From: CAVZGO01 sp963774935
GTDB taxonomy: Bacteria > Chloroflexota > Anaerolineae > Anaerolineales > UBA4823
Direction of reading: 5' to 3'
Length of the DNA: 64,000 nucleotides
NCBI GenBank assembly: GCA_963774935.1
Contig: CAVZGO010000007.1
Location: forward strand, 496,001-560,000
Under the pieces are notes generated by a model. That model saw nothing but the letters and a program-made list of their open reading frames with translations, did no database searches and was not told the DNA's origin. This document shows positions 36,116-45,490 of the stretch, piece by piece (the stretch's first letter is position 1; every line of letters begins with the position of its first letter). The translations under genes were made by a program, and so were the position numbers.

Positions 36116-36763
36116 TCATGTTTTCTCGTAACCTAATACAACCACGCGTGTCTCGTCAGGCAGGCTGCCGCGCGAGACTTTGAGTGAAGGAACAGGCTCC
36201 AGGTCCCCTAATCCGATTTCTTTCAAGAATTTAGATACGGGGGCAAGTTTGAGGTTGCTAGCCTGAGTATGGTAGTGCATCGGTATAACAATTCCAGGTT
36301 CGAGCAGGCTTACGATTTCTACGGCTTTGGCGGCATTTAATCCATTGCCTCCACCCACCGGCACCAGGGCTACGTCTACAGCTCCCAGTGCCTCAATTTC
36401 GCTCTGGGTTGGCACCCGGCTCAAGTCGCCCAGATGGGCAACGGTAACCCCATCAAAATCAAAAACATACAGGGTATTACGCGGCTCTTCTGGATTGCGC
36501 TTGCTTTGCCCGTTGGTTTGCACACCGGTAATGAACACACCCCCAATCTCGAACTCGCCGGGTCCGTCGATCACATGAGACTTACCCTTGACCGCCGAGA
36601 CGTAATTATGTCCCGGGGCGTCATGGCTGACGGTGACAATATCAGCTTTTAATTTGAGCGGCTCGTATCCTGCGATGCGATTGTCGTAAGGGTCGGTGAC
36701 TACAGATGCAAAACCGCGCTCACTCAATCGGAAGCAGGAAAGACCATACCATGAAATTTCCAT
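36116..36763 (-). CDS. MBL-fold (UPF0173/UlaG-like) protein with altered metal motif
   Basis: 215 residues of the metallo-beta-lactamase fold: MEISWYGLSCFRLSERG start, GPGEFEIGGVFITGV, VFDFDGVTVAHLGDLS, and a C-terminal IPMHYHT. The metal motif, normally HxHxDH, reads SHDAPGH, so the second His is replaced by Ala while the first and third His, the Asp in LGDLS and the last His are kept. It may bind one metal or act differently. It ends 55 bp before the small protein gene on the same strand and may be cotranscribed. Divergent from the ileS T-box. Confidence 0.8.
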   Translation of the reverse strand: MEISWYGLSCFRLSERGFASVVTDPYDNRIAGYEPLKLKADIVTVSHDAPGHNYVSAVKGKSHVIDGPGEFEIGGVFITGVQTNGQSKRNPEEPRNTLYVFDFDGVTVAHLGDLSRVPTQSEIEALGAVDVALVPVGGGNGLNAAKAVEIVSLLEPGIVIPMHYHTQASNLKLAPVSKFLKEIGLGDLEPVPSLKVSRGSLPDETRVVVLGYEKT

Positions 36764-36854
36764 AGATCTCCTCGGTGTTTTGATTATACCAACAATTTCT
36801 TTGCAGGGCTTTTCGAGAAAATGATGCCTTCATGTTGCACCGGTCTGATTAACC

Positions 36855-36883
36855 TTCATATTTCAACCGTTTTATGGCATAAT
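36855..36883 (+). promoter_or_regulatory. Promoter of the ileS T-box transcript
   Basis: TTCATA (4 of 6) and CATAAT (5 of 6) with 17-bp spacing, placed just before the 5' end of the T-box leader. Consensus-based only. Confidence 0.45.
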
Positions 36884-36898
36884 GCATGCACAATTTAG

Positions 36899-37227
36899 CG
36901 CTATAGGTGTTGATGGAAACGAGTAACCCAGCGAGTGACTGACAGAGAACCCGGAATCGGTGTGAGCCGGGGCAGGCAGGCTGGTTGAAAATCCTTCCGG
37001 AGCCGTAATCTGAAAGTGAAATTTATTCGATGTGCCAAAGCAGGTACTGCATATCGGGTAAATCAAGCGAGTAAGTGCACCGGGACGCCACCCGTTATTC
37101 TGGCAGCGAGCATAAGCTGGTTTGATTGGCTGTGCTCGACCCAAGCGCCTGGTTTTCCAGGAAGCAGGGTGGTACCACGGGAGTCATTTTAAACCTCTCG
37201 TCCCTGAATGGACGAGAGGTATTTTAT
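36899..37227 (+). ncRNA. T-box riboswitch, isoleucine type
   Basis: Leader of about 330 nt between 36764 and ileS that senses uncharged tRNA-Ile. Recognised parts: Stem I kink-turn region GATGGAAACGAGTA (about 36911), AGAGAAC and GGTGTGAGCCGG in the distal stem, specifier region TTGAAAATCCTTCCGGAGC whose ATC (36991-36993) would be an Ile codon, and the T-box sequence AGGGTGGTACCACGGG (37166-37181). A terminator hairpin follows. High uncharged tRNA-Ile should favour the antiterminator and raise ileS expression. Regulatory mode (transcription attenuation) is inferred from the terminator. Confidence 0.92.
37193..37227 (+). terminator. Regulated terminator of the T-box
   Basis: An 11-bp stem (ACCTCTCGTCC, 37193-37203, with 37210-37220), 6-nt loop, then ATTTTATT. 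Part of its 5' arm can pair with the T-box region to form the antiterminator. Confidence 0.85.
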
Positions 37228-37292
37228 TCTGCCAATGACCATTGGGTATGCCACCAGTTGGTATATCGAATTTTGTAGATAAGGAAGCTGCT

Positions 37293-40200
37293 ATGTTCAA
37301 ACCTGTTTCACCAAAGCTAAATCCGGTACTGCTTGAGGAAGGCGTGTTGCGTTTTTGGAAAGCACATCACATCTTTGAAAAGTCCGGTCAGCAGCGATCA
37401 GGCGGTCCGGAATATGTTTTTTATGAAGGTCCTCCAACCGCGAATGGTAAGCCAGGTGTGCACCACGGTCTGGCGCGTGCATTCAAGGATATCTTCCCGC
37501 GCTACAAGGTGATGCGCGGTTTCCATGTTAGCCGGCGTGGTGGCTGGGATACGCACGGCTTGCCGGTTGAGATCAGTGTGGAAAAGCAGCTTGGCTTTAC
37601 CAATAAAAGCCAGATCGAGGCTTTTGGCATCGCCCAGTTCAATGAGCTTTGCCGCCAGTCTGCATTCGAATACATCCAGGAATGGGAGCGCTTTTCTGAC
37701 CGGCTGGGCTACTGGGTGGACTTTCCGACGGCGTACGTTACTTATACGAACGATTACATCGAGTCGGTCTGGTGGATCTTAAAGAGCTTTTGGGATAAAG
37801 GCTTGCTCTACCAGGGCTACAAGGTGGTACCCTACTGCCCGCGCTGCGGCACACCACTGTCCGATCATGAAGTAGCACTGGGTTATCGTGATGCGGAAGA
37901 CCCATCCGTTTATGTGCGTTTGCCATTGGTAGACGAGCCTGGTACTTCGCTGCTCGTGTGGACCACCACACCCTGGACCCTGCCGGGTAATGTGGCGGTA
38001 GCCGCTCATCCTGAAGTGGACTATGTTACCGTAGAGCGGGAGCTACCAGAAGGCGGTACTGAACGATTGGTGCTGGCGCGCCTGCTGGTAGAAAAAGTAT
38101 TTGGCAGTGAGCCGGTGAAGGTTGTTGATTCTTACAAGGGCAAGAAGCTGAAAGGCAAGAAATATCACCCCCTGTATACCTTCCTGCCCACCGACAAACC
38201 CGCCTATTACGTGGTCCTGGAGGAATACGTTACCACTGAGGATGGCACCGGCCTGGTGCATACCGCTCCAGCCTTTGGCGCTGAGGACATGCTGGCTTCC
38301 CAGCATTACGACCTGCCTGTGCTGATGACGATTGGGGATGACGGTACCTTTTTGCCCGAGGTGCGTCCGTGGGCAGGTCAGTTTGTTAAGCAGGCGGATC
38401 CGTTTATCACAGATGACTTGCAGCGGCGCGGTTTGCTGTTCCGTGCGGGGCGTTTTACTCACACGTACCCATTCTGCTGGCGCTGCGATACGCCCTTGCT
38501 TTATTACGCGCGCCGCACCTGGTATATTCGCACCAGCCAGTACAAGAATCTGCTGGTGGGAATCAATCAGAACATCAATTGGGTGCCTGATCACATCAGG
38601 AATGGTCGCTTTGGTAACTGGCTGGAAAACAACGTCGACTGGGCGCTTGGTAGAGAACGCTACTGGGGTACCCCGCTTCCCGTGTGGGTGTGCCAGTCTT
38701 GCGGACACCAGACGGCAGTTGGCTCGGTCGCCGAATTGTCAGAGCTGACCGGTAGTGATCTGAGTAGCCTGGAGCTGCATCGACCGTACGTGGACGAAAT
38801 CGAGTTTCCCTGCCCGCAGTGCACTGGTCCGATGCGGCGCGTGCCTGAATTGATCGATGTATGGTTTGATTCTGGTGCGATGCCTTACGCCCAGTGGCAT
38901 TATCCCTTTGAAAACCAGCAGATTTTTGAGGAGCAATACCCTGCCGATTACATATGTGAAGCTGTCGACCAGACTCGCGGCTGGTTTTACTCCCTGCACG
39001 CCATCAGCACCATGCTGTTTGAGCGGGAAAGCTTTAAGAATGTCATCTGCCTGGGTCTGATCCTGGATGCAGATGGCCTGAAGATGTCAAAATCACGTGG
39101 TAATGTGGTTGATCCATGGGACGTGCTCAACGCGCATGGCGCTGATGCGTTTCGCTGGTATCTATACACTGCCAGCCCGCCAGGTCAGGAACGCCGCTTC
39201 TCGGTCGATCTGGTTGGAGAAGTGATGCGCAACTTCACACTCACATTGTGGAACGTTTATTCCTTCTTCGTCACTTACGCCAACCTGGATAAGTGGGTTC
39301 CAAACGGACTTGATCCGACATTAAGTGGAACAATTCCGGTACAAGATGGAGGTTTAGACCGTTGGCTGCGCTCTGAACTGCATGCACTGGTAGGTCAGGT
39401 GACGGAAGCGCTGGAAAATTACGATGTCACTGGAGCTACCCGCCCGCTGCAGACCTTTGTTGATAACCTCTCCAAATGGTATCTGCGCCGCTCGCGCCGC
39501 CGATTCTGGAAAAGCGAATCGGATGCTGACAAGCAGGCTGCTTATGCAACACTTTATGAAGCCCTGGTGACGCTCAGCAAGCTGCTAGCTCCCAGCATGC
39601 CTTTCCTGGCTGAGGAGCTGTACCAAAACCTGGTGCGATCATTTGACTCTGCCGCTCCTGAATCGGTGCACCTGGCAGACTGGCCAGTATTTGACCCTGC
39701 TGCGGTGGATGAGGGGCTCAACCGGGACATGGAGCTTGCCATGCGACTGGCATCCTTGGGGCATGCTGCCCGCAACCAGGCGCAGATCAAGGTGCGCCAA
39801 CCACTCAGTGAGGTGGCTTTCTCGGTGGCTAACCAGGAGGAAGCGCAAGCATTGGTGCGCTATGCCGACTTGCTGGCTGACGAGTTGAATGTCAAGCATG
39901 TGCGTGCCCTGGGCTCGGCGGGTGAAGTAGTCTCTTACGGCTTAAAACCATTACCCAAGCAGCTTGGGCAAAAATATAAAGGACTGTTTCCCAAGGTGAG
40001 CCAGGCGCTGCTGGCGCTGGATGCGGCACAGGCTGGACCGGCGTTGTTGGCAGGCCGGCCTGTAGTGGTGACCGTGGAAGATCAGCGTTTGGAAGTACAA
40101 CCTGACGAGGTTGAGGTGCGTGCCGAAGCCCGGAGCGGACTGGTGGTGGCATCTGAAGGCGCATATCTGGCTGCCCTCAAAACCGAGCTAACTCCTGATC

Positions 40201-40463
40201 TGGTGCAAGAAGGGTTGGCGCGCGAGTTCGTCCGCCGGGTGCAAGACTTTCGCAAGCAAGCTGAGTTCGATATCGCTGATCGTATTCGCCTGTTCGTCCA
40301 GGCTACCCCGCTTTTAGCTGCGGCGATCGAAGCGCAGAGAGATTACATCATGGGCGAGACCCTTACCGTAGAACTAATCAGTGGAGCAACCACTGAAGGA
40401 ATCGCAGGGCAAGCCGAGTTTGACGATGAGAGCGTTCGCTTCAGCGTTATCAAAGCCAGTTAA
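37293..40463 (+). CDS. ileS: Isoleucyl-tRNA synthetase, long eukaryote-like type
   Basis: 1056 residues, class Ia synthetase. The HIGH-type motif is PTANGKPGVHHGLA, the KMSKS loop is LKMSKSRGN, and the editing domain contains LLVWTTTPWTLPGNVAVAAHP. CWRC and YYARRTWYIRTSQYK, together with the length, point to the eukaryote-like IleRS2 group (as in Thermus), which in other bacteria tolerates mupirocin; that property is inference. Start ATG 37293 is preceded by AAGGAAG and preferred over 37242, which lacks an RBS. Regulated by the T-box upstream. Confidence 0.96.
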   Translation: MFKPVSPKLNPVLLEEGVLRFWKAHHIFEKSGQQRSGGPEYVFYEGPPTANGKPGVHHGLARAFKDIFPRYKVMRGFHVSRRGGWDTHGLPVEISVEKQLGFTNKSQIEAFGIAQFNELCRQSAFEYIQEWERFSDRLGYWVDFPTAYVTYTNDYIESVWWILKSFWDKGLLYQGYKVVPYCPRCGTPLSDHEVALGYRDAEDPSVYVRLPLVDEPGTSLLVWTTTPWTLPGNVAVAAHPEVDYVTVERELPEGGTERLVLARLLVEKVFGSEPVKVVDSYKGKKLKGKKYHPLYTFLPTDKPAYYVVLEEYVTTEDGTGLVHTAPAFGAEDMLASQHYDLPVLMTIGDDGTFLPEVRPWAGQFVKQADPFITDDLQRRGLLFRAGRFTHTYPFCWRCDTPLLYYARRTWYIRTSQYKNLLVGINQNINWVPDHIRNGRFGNWLENNVDWALGRERYWGTPLPVWVCQSCGHQTAVGSVAELSELTGSDLSSLELHRPYVDEIEFPCPQCTGPMRRVPELIDVWFDSGAMPYAQWHYPFENQQIFEEQYPADYICEAVDQTRGWFYSLHAISTMLFERESFKNVICLGLILDADGLKMSKSRGNVVDPWDVLNAHGADAFRWYLYTASPPGQERRFSVDLVGEVMRNFTLTLWNVYSFFVTYANLDKWVPNGLDPTLSGTIPVQDGGLDRWLRSELHALVGQVTEALENYDVTGATRPLQTFVDNLSKWYLRRSRRRFWKSESDADKQAAYATLYEALVTLSKLLAPSMPFLAEELYQNLVRSFDSAAPESVHLADWPVFDPAAVDEGLNRDMELAMRLASLGHAARNQAQIKVRQPLSEVAFSVANQEEAQALVRYADLLADELNVKHVRALGSAGEVVSYGLKPLPKQLGQKYKGLFPKVSQALLALDAAQAGPALLAGRPVVVTVEDQRLEVQPDEVEVRAEARSGLVVASEGAYLAALKTELTPDLVQEGLAREFVRRVQDFRKQAEFDIADRIRLFVQATPLLAAAIEAQRDYIMGETLTVELISGATTEGIAGQAEFDDESVRFSVIKAS

Positions 40464-40535
40464 GTAAGCGGGATGTTTGGTTCAGCCTGGAAGATAGGCA
40501 TCTCCACAATATCGTGATTTCCACAGCCAGTTAAT

Positions 40536-40573
40536 AAGAGGTATATGCAGAACAAAATGCATATACCTCTTTT
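40536..40573 (+). terminator. Terminator after ileS
   Basis: A 14-bp perfect stem (40536-40549, 40558-40571) with an 8-nt loop, ending in CTCTTTTG, about 70 bp after the ileS stop. Confidence 0.8.
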
Positions 40574-40683
40574 GTTGCACGGTAAATTTTATATGGTAGA
40601 ATAATTTTACGCGTATTTTACGCCCTTACTGGAACGATCTATATCGGAAAGCTACACTAACATTGGTATATACGGAGATAAAA

Positions 40684-41799
40684 ATGGTACGTAAACTTTT
40701 CATGCTCTTCATGTTGACCGTCCTGGCGCTCACTGCTGCCATCTCGGTTCAAGCTGAAGGACCACCCTCAGCAGTCAATCCCCTCACTGGTTTAACAGTC
40801 AACGATCCAGCTAACCTCGCTTTACCCCCTGCCCTCGTCTCCATCGCCAACTTTCCACCCACAGCCCGCCCCCAGGCTGGCCTATCCTACGCACCCATCG
40901 TGTACGAGCTGTATATTGGCGAGGGCATGACCCGTTACCTGGCTATTTTTTATGGGGATTACCCCCAAGAAGCAGCCAGCAGTAATACCGCTTCTGATAA
41001 ACAGGTTGCACAGGATGCAGCGATCGGTCCGATTCGATCCGGGCGTATCTCCTACGAAAAAATACGCCAGTTTTACAATGGCTTCCTGGTCATCGCCTCC
41101 GGTTACCAGGGCGTCCTCTCCAATCTGAGCAAGTATTCGAACTATTTTGGCTCGGACAAGGATGATATTAACAGTGCCCTGATCCCGGTAGACAAGCTGG
41201 AGGAAATTGCCGAAGCGAACGGCAGCCAGCTGGATGCATCTGCTCTGAGCGGCATGACTTTTGATGCCACTGCACCGGATGGACAACCGGGCAAGGTGAT
41301 CTGGCTTCCTTACAGCTACTACAACCAGGTTTTCTGGCGCTATGATACCGCCAGTGGTGCCTATCACCGCTTCCAGGATAATGCAGACGCGCAGACGTTC
41401 ACTGAAGCTACCGACCGGTTGAATGGCCAGCCGCTGGCATTTTCAAATGTAGTGATCTTGTTTGTTGAGCACAAGCGCATCTCAAGCACCATCTACGATC
41501 TGGACCTTGGCTATATCAATCAGGCTCCTGCCTTGCTTTTCCGGGATGGACAGGTGCACGAGATTTTCTGGACCACTGCCAATGGTGATTATGAGAAAAA
41601 GACGGGAAAGCTGAGACCAATCCGCTTTGTAGACGCAGAAGGAAATCCGTTCCCGCTTAAGCCAGGTCAGACCTGGATCGAAACCGTCACGCCAGCCACC
41701 TACACGTACGAAACGATCGACTCTCAAAGCTGGTATGAGCTGAAAACCAAAAAGCAGCCAGGCTCAGGCATCTGGGCAATCCGTTTTATGGCGCCGTAA
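40684..41799 (+). CDS. DUF3048 (YerB-like) exported protein
   Basis: 371 residues. The N-terminus is a Sec signal peptide (KLFMLFMLTVLALTAAISVQA, cleavage likely after QA). The mature part has the DUF3048 pattern NPLTGLTVNDPANLALPPALVSI, PQAGLSYAPIVYELYIGEGMTRY, IGPIRSGR, and a C-terminal domain with FVEHKRISSTIYDLDL and PGQTWIETV. The family function is not known; B. subtilis YerB is a lipoprotein. ATG at 40684 is preceded by ACGGAGATAAAA. Monocistronic between two terminators. Confidence 0.88.
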   Translation: MVRKLFMLFMLTVLALTAAISVQAEGPPSAVNPLTGLTVNDPANLALPPALVSIANFPPTARPQAGLSYAPIVYELYIGEGMTRYLAIFYGDYPQEAASSNTASDKQVAQDAAIGPIRSGRISYEKIRQFYNGFLVIASGYQGVLSNLSKYSNYFGSDKDDINSALIPVDKLEEIAEANGSQLDASALSGMTFDATAPDGQPGKVIWLPYSYYNQVFWRYDTASGAYHRFQDNADAQTFTEATDRLNGQPLAFSNVVILFVEHKRISSTIYDLDLGYINQAPALLFRDGQVHEIFWTTANGDYEKKTGKLRPIRFVDAEGNPFPLKPGQTWIETVTPATYTYETIDSQSWYELKTKKQPGSGIWAIRFMAP

Positions 41800-41825
41800 A
41801 TTAAGATAGTAAAGAAGTGACATGC

Positions 41826-41868
41826 TGCGAGGATGTGTGAGCGATATCTGTATCCACACATCCTCGCA
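41826..41868. terminator. Terminator between DUF3048 gene and metH
   Basis: A 14-bp stem (41826-41839, 41855-41868) with an inner GATA/TATC pairing and then ATTTCTTTAAT on the plus strand. It ends the DUF3048 transcript and could also serve metH, whose stop is at 41902 on the other strand. Confidence 0.75.
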
Positions 41869-41901
41869 ATTTCTTTAATATAATCCGAAGTGCCCTCTTG
41901 G

Positions 41902-44900
41902 CTAATTTGACTTTAATAGCTGCTCAACCCTGCTCTCTCCCACGCTGAAGTATTTCGCCTCCGGGTGCGGAACGATGATGGCAGCAGTGGATTGCTCTGG
42001 TACGAGCTGGTAAGCACTGGTCAGGCTCATCCCCAGCTCGCCCTCAGCAGGTAGCATATCGAACACTTTCCGGTGGTCTTCCAATTCGGGAATCGCCGGG
42101 TAGCCCCACGAGTAGCGTTTTCCCTGTCTATCTGCTAATCCCAGTTCACGGCGGATGTGCCGGTGCAGGTATTCGGCTGTTGCCTCCGCGGTTTGAACGG
42201 CTAAACCATGGAAATAATACGCTTCCGAGTAATCGCCAGCAGCTTGCATCCTGTCAAAGCGGTCGCTGGCACTCTGTCCTACCGTTACTACTTGCAAGGC
42301 GACCAGGTCTATCTCCCCAGAGCCGGCTGGTGCAAAATAGTCTGCCAGGCACAGGCGGTCGCCACCGGGCTGGCGCGGAAAATGGAAGGAGATCGTATTG
42401 CTTTCGGCAGTGGATGGCGAAGAAAATGGTTCTTTCCCCGCATTAATCCAAACCACGAGCTCATCATCGACTGCCTGGCAGGGCCAGTAGCCGTACACGC
42501 CTTGCGGCTGCAGCCAACCTTCAGCCAGCGCCTGGCGCTGCATCTTCTCCAGTCTGTCTTCGAACTCAGCATGCAGGCGCTGCCACTCCTCACCATGTGT
42601 ATTCTTGGCGCCCCAGGAGAGGCGGAACAGCTCATTCTTTGCCAGATGCTGGAAAACCATTGGTAACGGCATACTTCGAACGACTCGCGCCCCCCAGGTC
42701 TGGTTTTCTGGCAGGCGGTGTGGTTGCGGGCGCACTGCAGAGCGCATGCTGAGGCCATTTTTGTTCGTTTTGTTCTCAGCACTTACTGCGCGGCCTAATT
42801 CGCGTTCGGCATTTTGCCGCAAGTCCTCCAATAAAACCGGGCGCTGCTGCGGGTCAATCAGGGCGTCCATGGTTGCCAGGCCTTCGAAGGCATCCTTGCA
42901 GTAAAACACGCCTGGTGCGTATAGCCTTCCATCATCGGTGAACAGAATCCGCCAGCCAAAGCGGCGGTTGATGGCAGCTCCTCCCACCAGCACCGGGATC
43001 TGCAAGCCGCGCCGCTGCAGCTCATTGACAATCAGGGGCATCTGCTTACTGGTGCTGACCAGTAAAGCACTCAACCCGATCGCATCCGCACCAGCCTCCA
43101 CCGCCCTGGTGATGATAGTCTCGGCTGGCACCTGCTTTCCAAGATCGATCACCGAGTACCCATTGTTCGCCAGGATGGTTTTCACCAGGTTCTTGCCGAT
43201 ATCATGCACATCACCATAAACGGTTGCAATCACCACCATGCCCTTGCTGGTGCCTTCCATCTTTTCCAGGTAGAGCTCCAGATGGGATACGGCTTTCTTC
43301 ATCACCTCCGCAGACTGGAGCACGAAAGGCAAGATCAGCTCACCAGCTCCAAACTTATCACCTACTTCCTTCATTGCCGGAAGCAATGTCTGATTCAGGA
43401 TTTGCACTGCCGCCTGGTGTTGGTCATCTTTTAAACCTTGCGCAGATTTGCTGCCTTTTTTCACCTGAATCGCGATACATTCATCAATATCTGCTTCAAC
43501 GCCTTCCTTGTGGCGATGCAGGATGCGCCACTGCAGGCGCTGCTCGGGGGAGAAACCGGCAGTTGGGTCTGATGTAGTAGCGTCTTTAGTTTGGGAGCTT
43601 TCTACACCAGCAAAGTATTCAATGAATTTTTGAAGCGAATCGGGCTGGCGGTTGAAGATCAGGTTCTCGCACAATTCTCGTTGATCGAGGGGAATCTCAG
43701 CATATGGAGTGATGTGAGCGGGATTGACGATAGCCATATCCAATCCTGCCTGCACAGCGTGGTAGAGCATCACACTGTTCAGGGTCGGGCGGGCGGCAGG
43801 GCTAAGCCCAAACGAGACATTGCTCACCCCCAGAGAGGTCAGCACACCGGGCAGCTCCTGCTTGATCAGGCGGATGCCTTCAATGGTCTCGATGGCCGAA
43901 TTGGCAAACTCAGGGTCTCCGGTCGCCAGGGTGAAGGTCAGTGTATCGAAGACCAGCGCCTCGGGGTGCAGTCCGTGCTCAACTACTGCCATCTGAAATA
44001 AACGTCGAGCAACTTCCAGCTTGCGCCCGGCGGTGCGCGCCATGCCCTGTTCATCGATGGTCAGGCAAAGCACTGCCGCGTTATGTTCGCGCGCCAGGGT
44101 AAGGACCCGCCCTGGTTTCTCCGGGCCGCTTTCCAGGTGGGTGGAGTTGAGCATGCAGCGCCCGGGGGCGGTCTTGAGCGCGGTCTCCATTACATCCAGC
44201 TCGGTGGTGTCGATAACCAGGGGAGCTTCAACTCCTGCTGCCAGCTTTTTTACCACCCGCTGCATCAATACGGCTTCATCCGGGCGCTCGGTCACCGCCA
44301 CGGAAATATCCAGCGCGTGCGCTCCACCTTCTATCTGTTCGCGACCCAGTTCTAGGATTGCATCATAGTCTTCCGCCAGCAGAAAGCGCTTGAATTTCCG
44401 GCTGCCCTGTGCATTACAGCGCTCGCCCAGCAGCAAAGGGGGCGGCTGCTGCTGCATGGCAGTTGCGCGCGTGGCTGAAGCCAACCGTGGCGCTGCCTGA
44501 ATCGGGCGCTGCGGGGCTGGCAGGCCGCGCAGCCTATCTACCAGGTGCTTGAGATGGGCTGGTGTGGTGCCACAGCAGCCACCGACGACATTAATCTTGT
44601 GTTTGACCACGAATTCAGCCAGCGCTTCGGCGAAAGGCTCTGGTTCCAGTGGGTAAATAGCTTCACCATCTACATTTAGTGGCAGACCGGCATTCGGGAT
44701 ACACGAGACGGGCAGGCGGGATTGCTCTCCGAGGTAGGCGATCGGCTCACGCATGTGCTCCGGCCCGGTCGAGCAGTTCAGACCAATCACATCTATCGCC
44801 AGCCCATCCAGGATCGCTGTGGCTGCGGCGATATCGGTACCTAAGAGCATTCTGCCAGTGGTATCTAATGTGATCTGTACCTGCACGGGCAAATGGGCAT

Positions 44901-45477
44901 TGATCTCACCAAAAGCCTGCTGGATGCCGGCAACGGCGGCTTTAACTTCCAGGATGTCTTGTGAGGTCTCAACGAGCAGCAAATCTGCCCCACCCTGGAT
45001 TAAACCAAGAGCCTGCTCGCGGAAGACATCTGCCAGCTCATCAAAGCTGATATTTGATAGCTCAGGGTCCTCAGCAGACGGCAGCCTGCCCGACGGCCCG
45101 ATCGAGCCAGCCACGAAGCGTGGTTGACCGGTGTGCTGCTCATACTCATCGGCAAGTCGGCGAGCCAGACCTGCCGCAGTGCGGTTGATCTCCAGAACCT
45201 GCGCTGCAAGCCCGTATTCGCCAAGGGTCAGGCGATTGGAGCGGAAAGTGTCGGTCTCCAGCACATCCACACCGACATCCAGGAATGATCGGTGGACTTT
45301 CTCAACCGCTTCAGGCTTGCTGATTACAAGATAGTCGTTGCAGCCGTTATACTGCTCGCCACCAAAGTCTTCAGCGGAGAGCTTCTGCGTTTGCAGGCTG
45401 GTGCCCATGGCGCCATCAAAGATCAGCACGCGTTCTGCCAGAGCATCCAGGTAGCGCCGATTGGTAAAAGCTGTCAT
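41902..45477 (-). CDS. metH: Cobalamin-dependent methionine synthase
   Basis: 1191 residues, complete four-module MetH, which transfers a methyl group from methyltetrahydrofolate to homocysteine. Module 1 (1-320): homocysteine binding with FDGAMGTSLQTQKL and zinc ligands in GLNCSTGPEHM and VGGCCGTTPAHL. Module 2 (345-620): pterin binding (LLLGERCNAQGSRKFKRFL). Module 3 (650-890): B12 binding with VYGDVHDIGKNLV (base-off His) and GADAIGLSALL. Module 4 (930-1191): SAM-dependent reactivation with ending SAYQLVPEQSTAAIIV PHPEAKYF region. It starts 13 bp after the upstream peptidase gene. No cobalamin riboswitch is seen. Confidence 0.96.
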   Translation of the reverse strand: MTAFTNRRYLDALAERVLIFDGAMGTSLQTQKLSAEDFGGEQYNGCNDYLVISKPEAVEKVHRSFLDVGVDVLETDTFRSNRLTLGEYGLAAQVLEINRTAAGLARRLADEYEQHTGQPRFVAGSIGPSGRLPSAEDPELSNISFDELADVFREQALGLIQGGADLLLVETSQDILEVKAAVAGIQQAFGEINAHLPVQVQITLDTTGRMLLGTDIAAATAILDGLAIDVIGLNCSTGPEHMREPIAYLGEQSRLPVSCIPNAGLPLNVDGEAIYPLEPEPFAEALAEFVVKHKINVVGGCCGTTPAHLKHLVDRLRGLPAPQRPIQAAPRLASATRATAMQQQPPPLLLGERCNAQGSRKFKRFLLAEDYDAILELGREQIEGGAHALDISVAVTERPDEAVLMQRVVKKLAAGVEAPLVIDTTELDVMETALKTAPGRCMLNSTHLESGPEKPGRVLTLAREHNAAVLCLTIDEQGMARTAGRKLEVARRLFQMAVVEHGLHPEALVFDTLTFTLATGDPEFANSAIETIEGIRLIKQELPGVLTSLGVSNVSFGLSPAARPTLNSVMLYHAVQAGLDMAIVNPAHITPYAEIPLDQRELCENLIFNRQPDSLQKFIEYFAGVESSQTKDATTSDPTAGFSPEQRLQWRILHRHKEGVEADIDECIAIQVKKGSKSAQGLKDDQHQAAVQILNQTLLPAMKEVGDKFGAGELILPFVLQSAEVMKKAVSHLELYLEKMEGTSKGMVVIATVYGDVHDIGKNLVKTILANNGYSVIDLGKQVPAETIITRAVEAGADAIGLSALLVSTSKQMPLIVNELQRRGLQIPVLVGGAAINRRFGWRILFTDDGRLYAPGVFYCKDAFEGLATMDALIDPQQRPVLLEDLRQNAERELGRAVSAENKTNKNGLSMRSAVRPQPHRLPENQTWGARVVRSMPLPMVFQHLAKNELFRLSWGAKNTHGEEWQRLHAEFEDRLEKMQRQALAEGWLQPQGVYGYWPCQAVDDELVVWINAGKEPFSSPSTAESNTISFHFPRQPGGDRLCLADYFAPAGSGEIDLVALQVVTVGQSASDRFDRMQAAGDYSEAYYFHGLAVQTAEATAEYLHRHIRRELGLADRQGKRYSWGYPAIPELEDHRKVFDMLPAEGELGMSLTSAYQLVPEQSTAAIIVPHPEAKYFSVGESRVEQLLKSN

Positions 45478-45490
45478 TATTGTCCCTTCT

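Noticed and set aside
37242..37292. Upstream ATG for ileS at 37242
   Set aside because: No RBS, and it lies right after the T-box terminator; ATG 37293 has AAGGAAG and matches the usual N-terminus.
42180..44368. Long plus-strand frames within metH
   Set aside because: No RBS or family motif; shadows of a well-defined MetH reading.
41878..45490. Cobalamin riboswitch for metH
   Set aside because: Only 13 bp separate metH from the upstream gene, leaving no room, and no B12-box was seen nearby.
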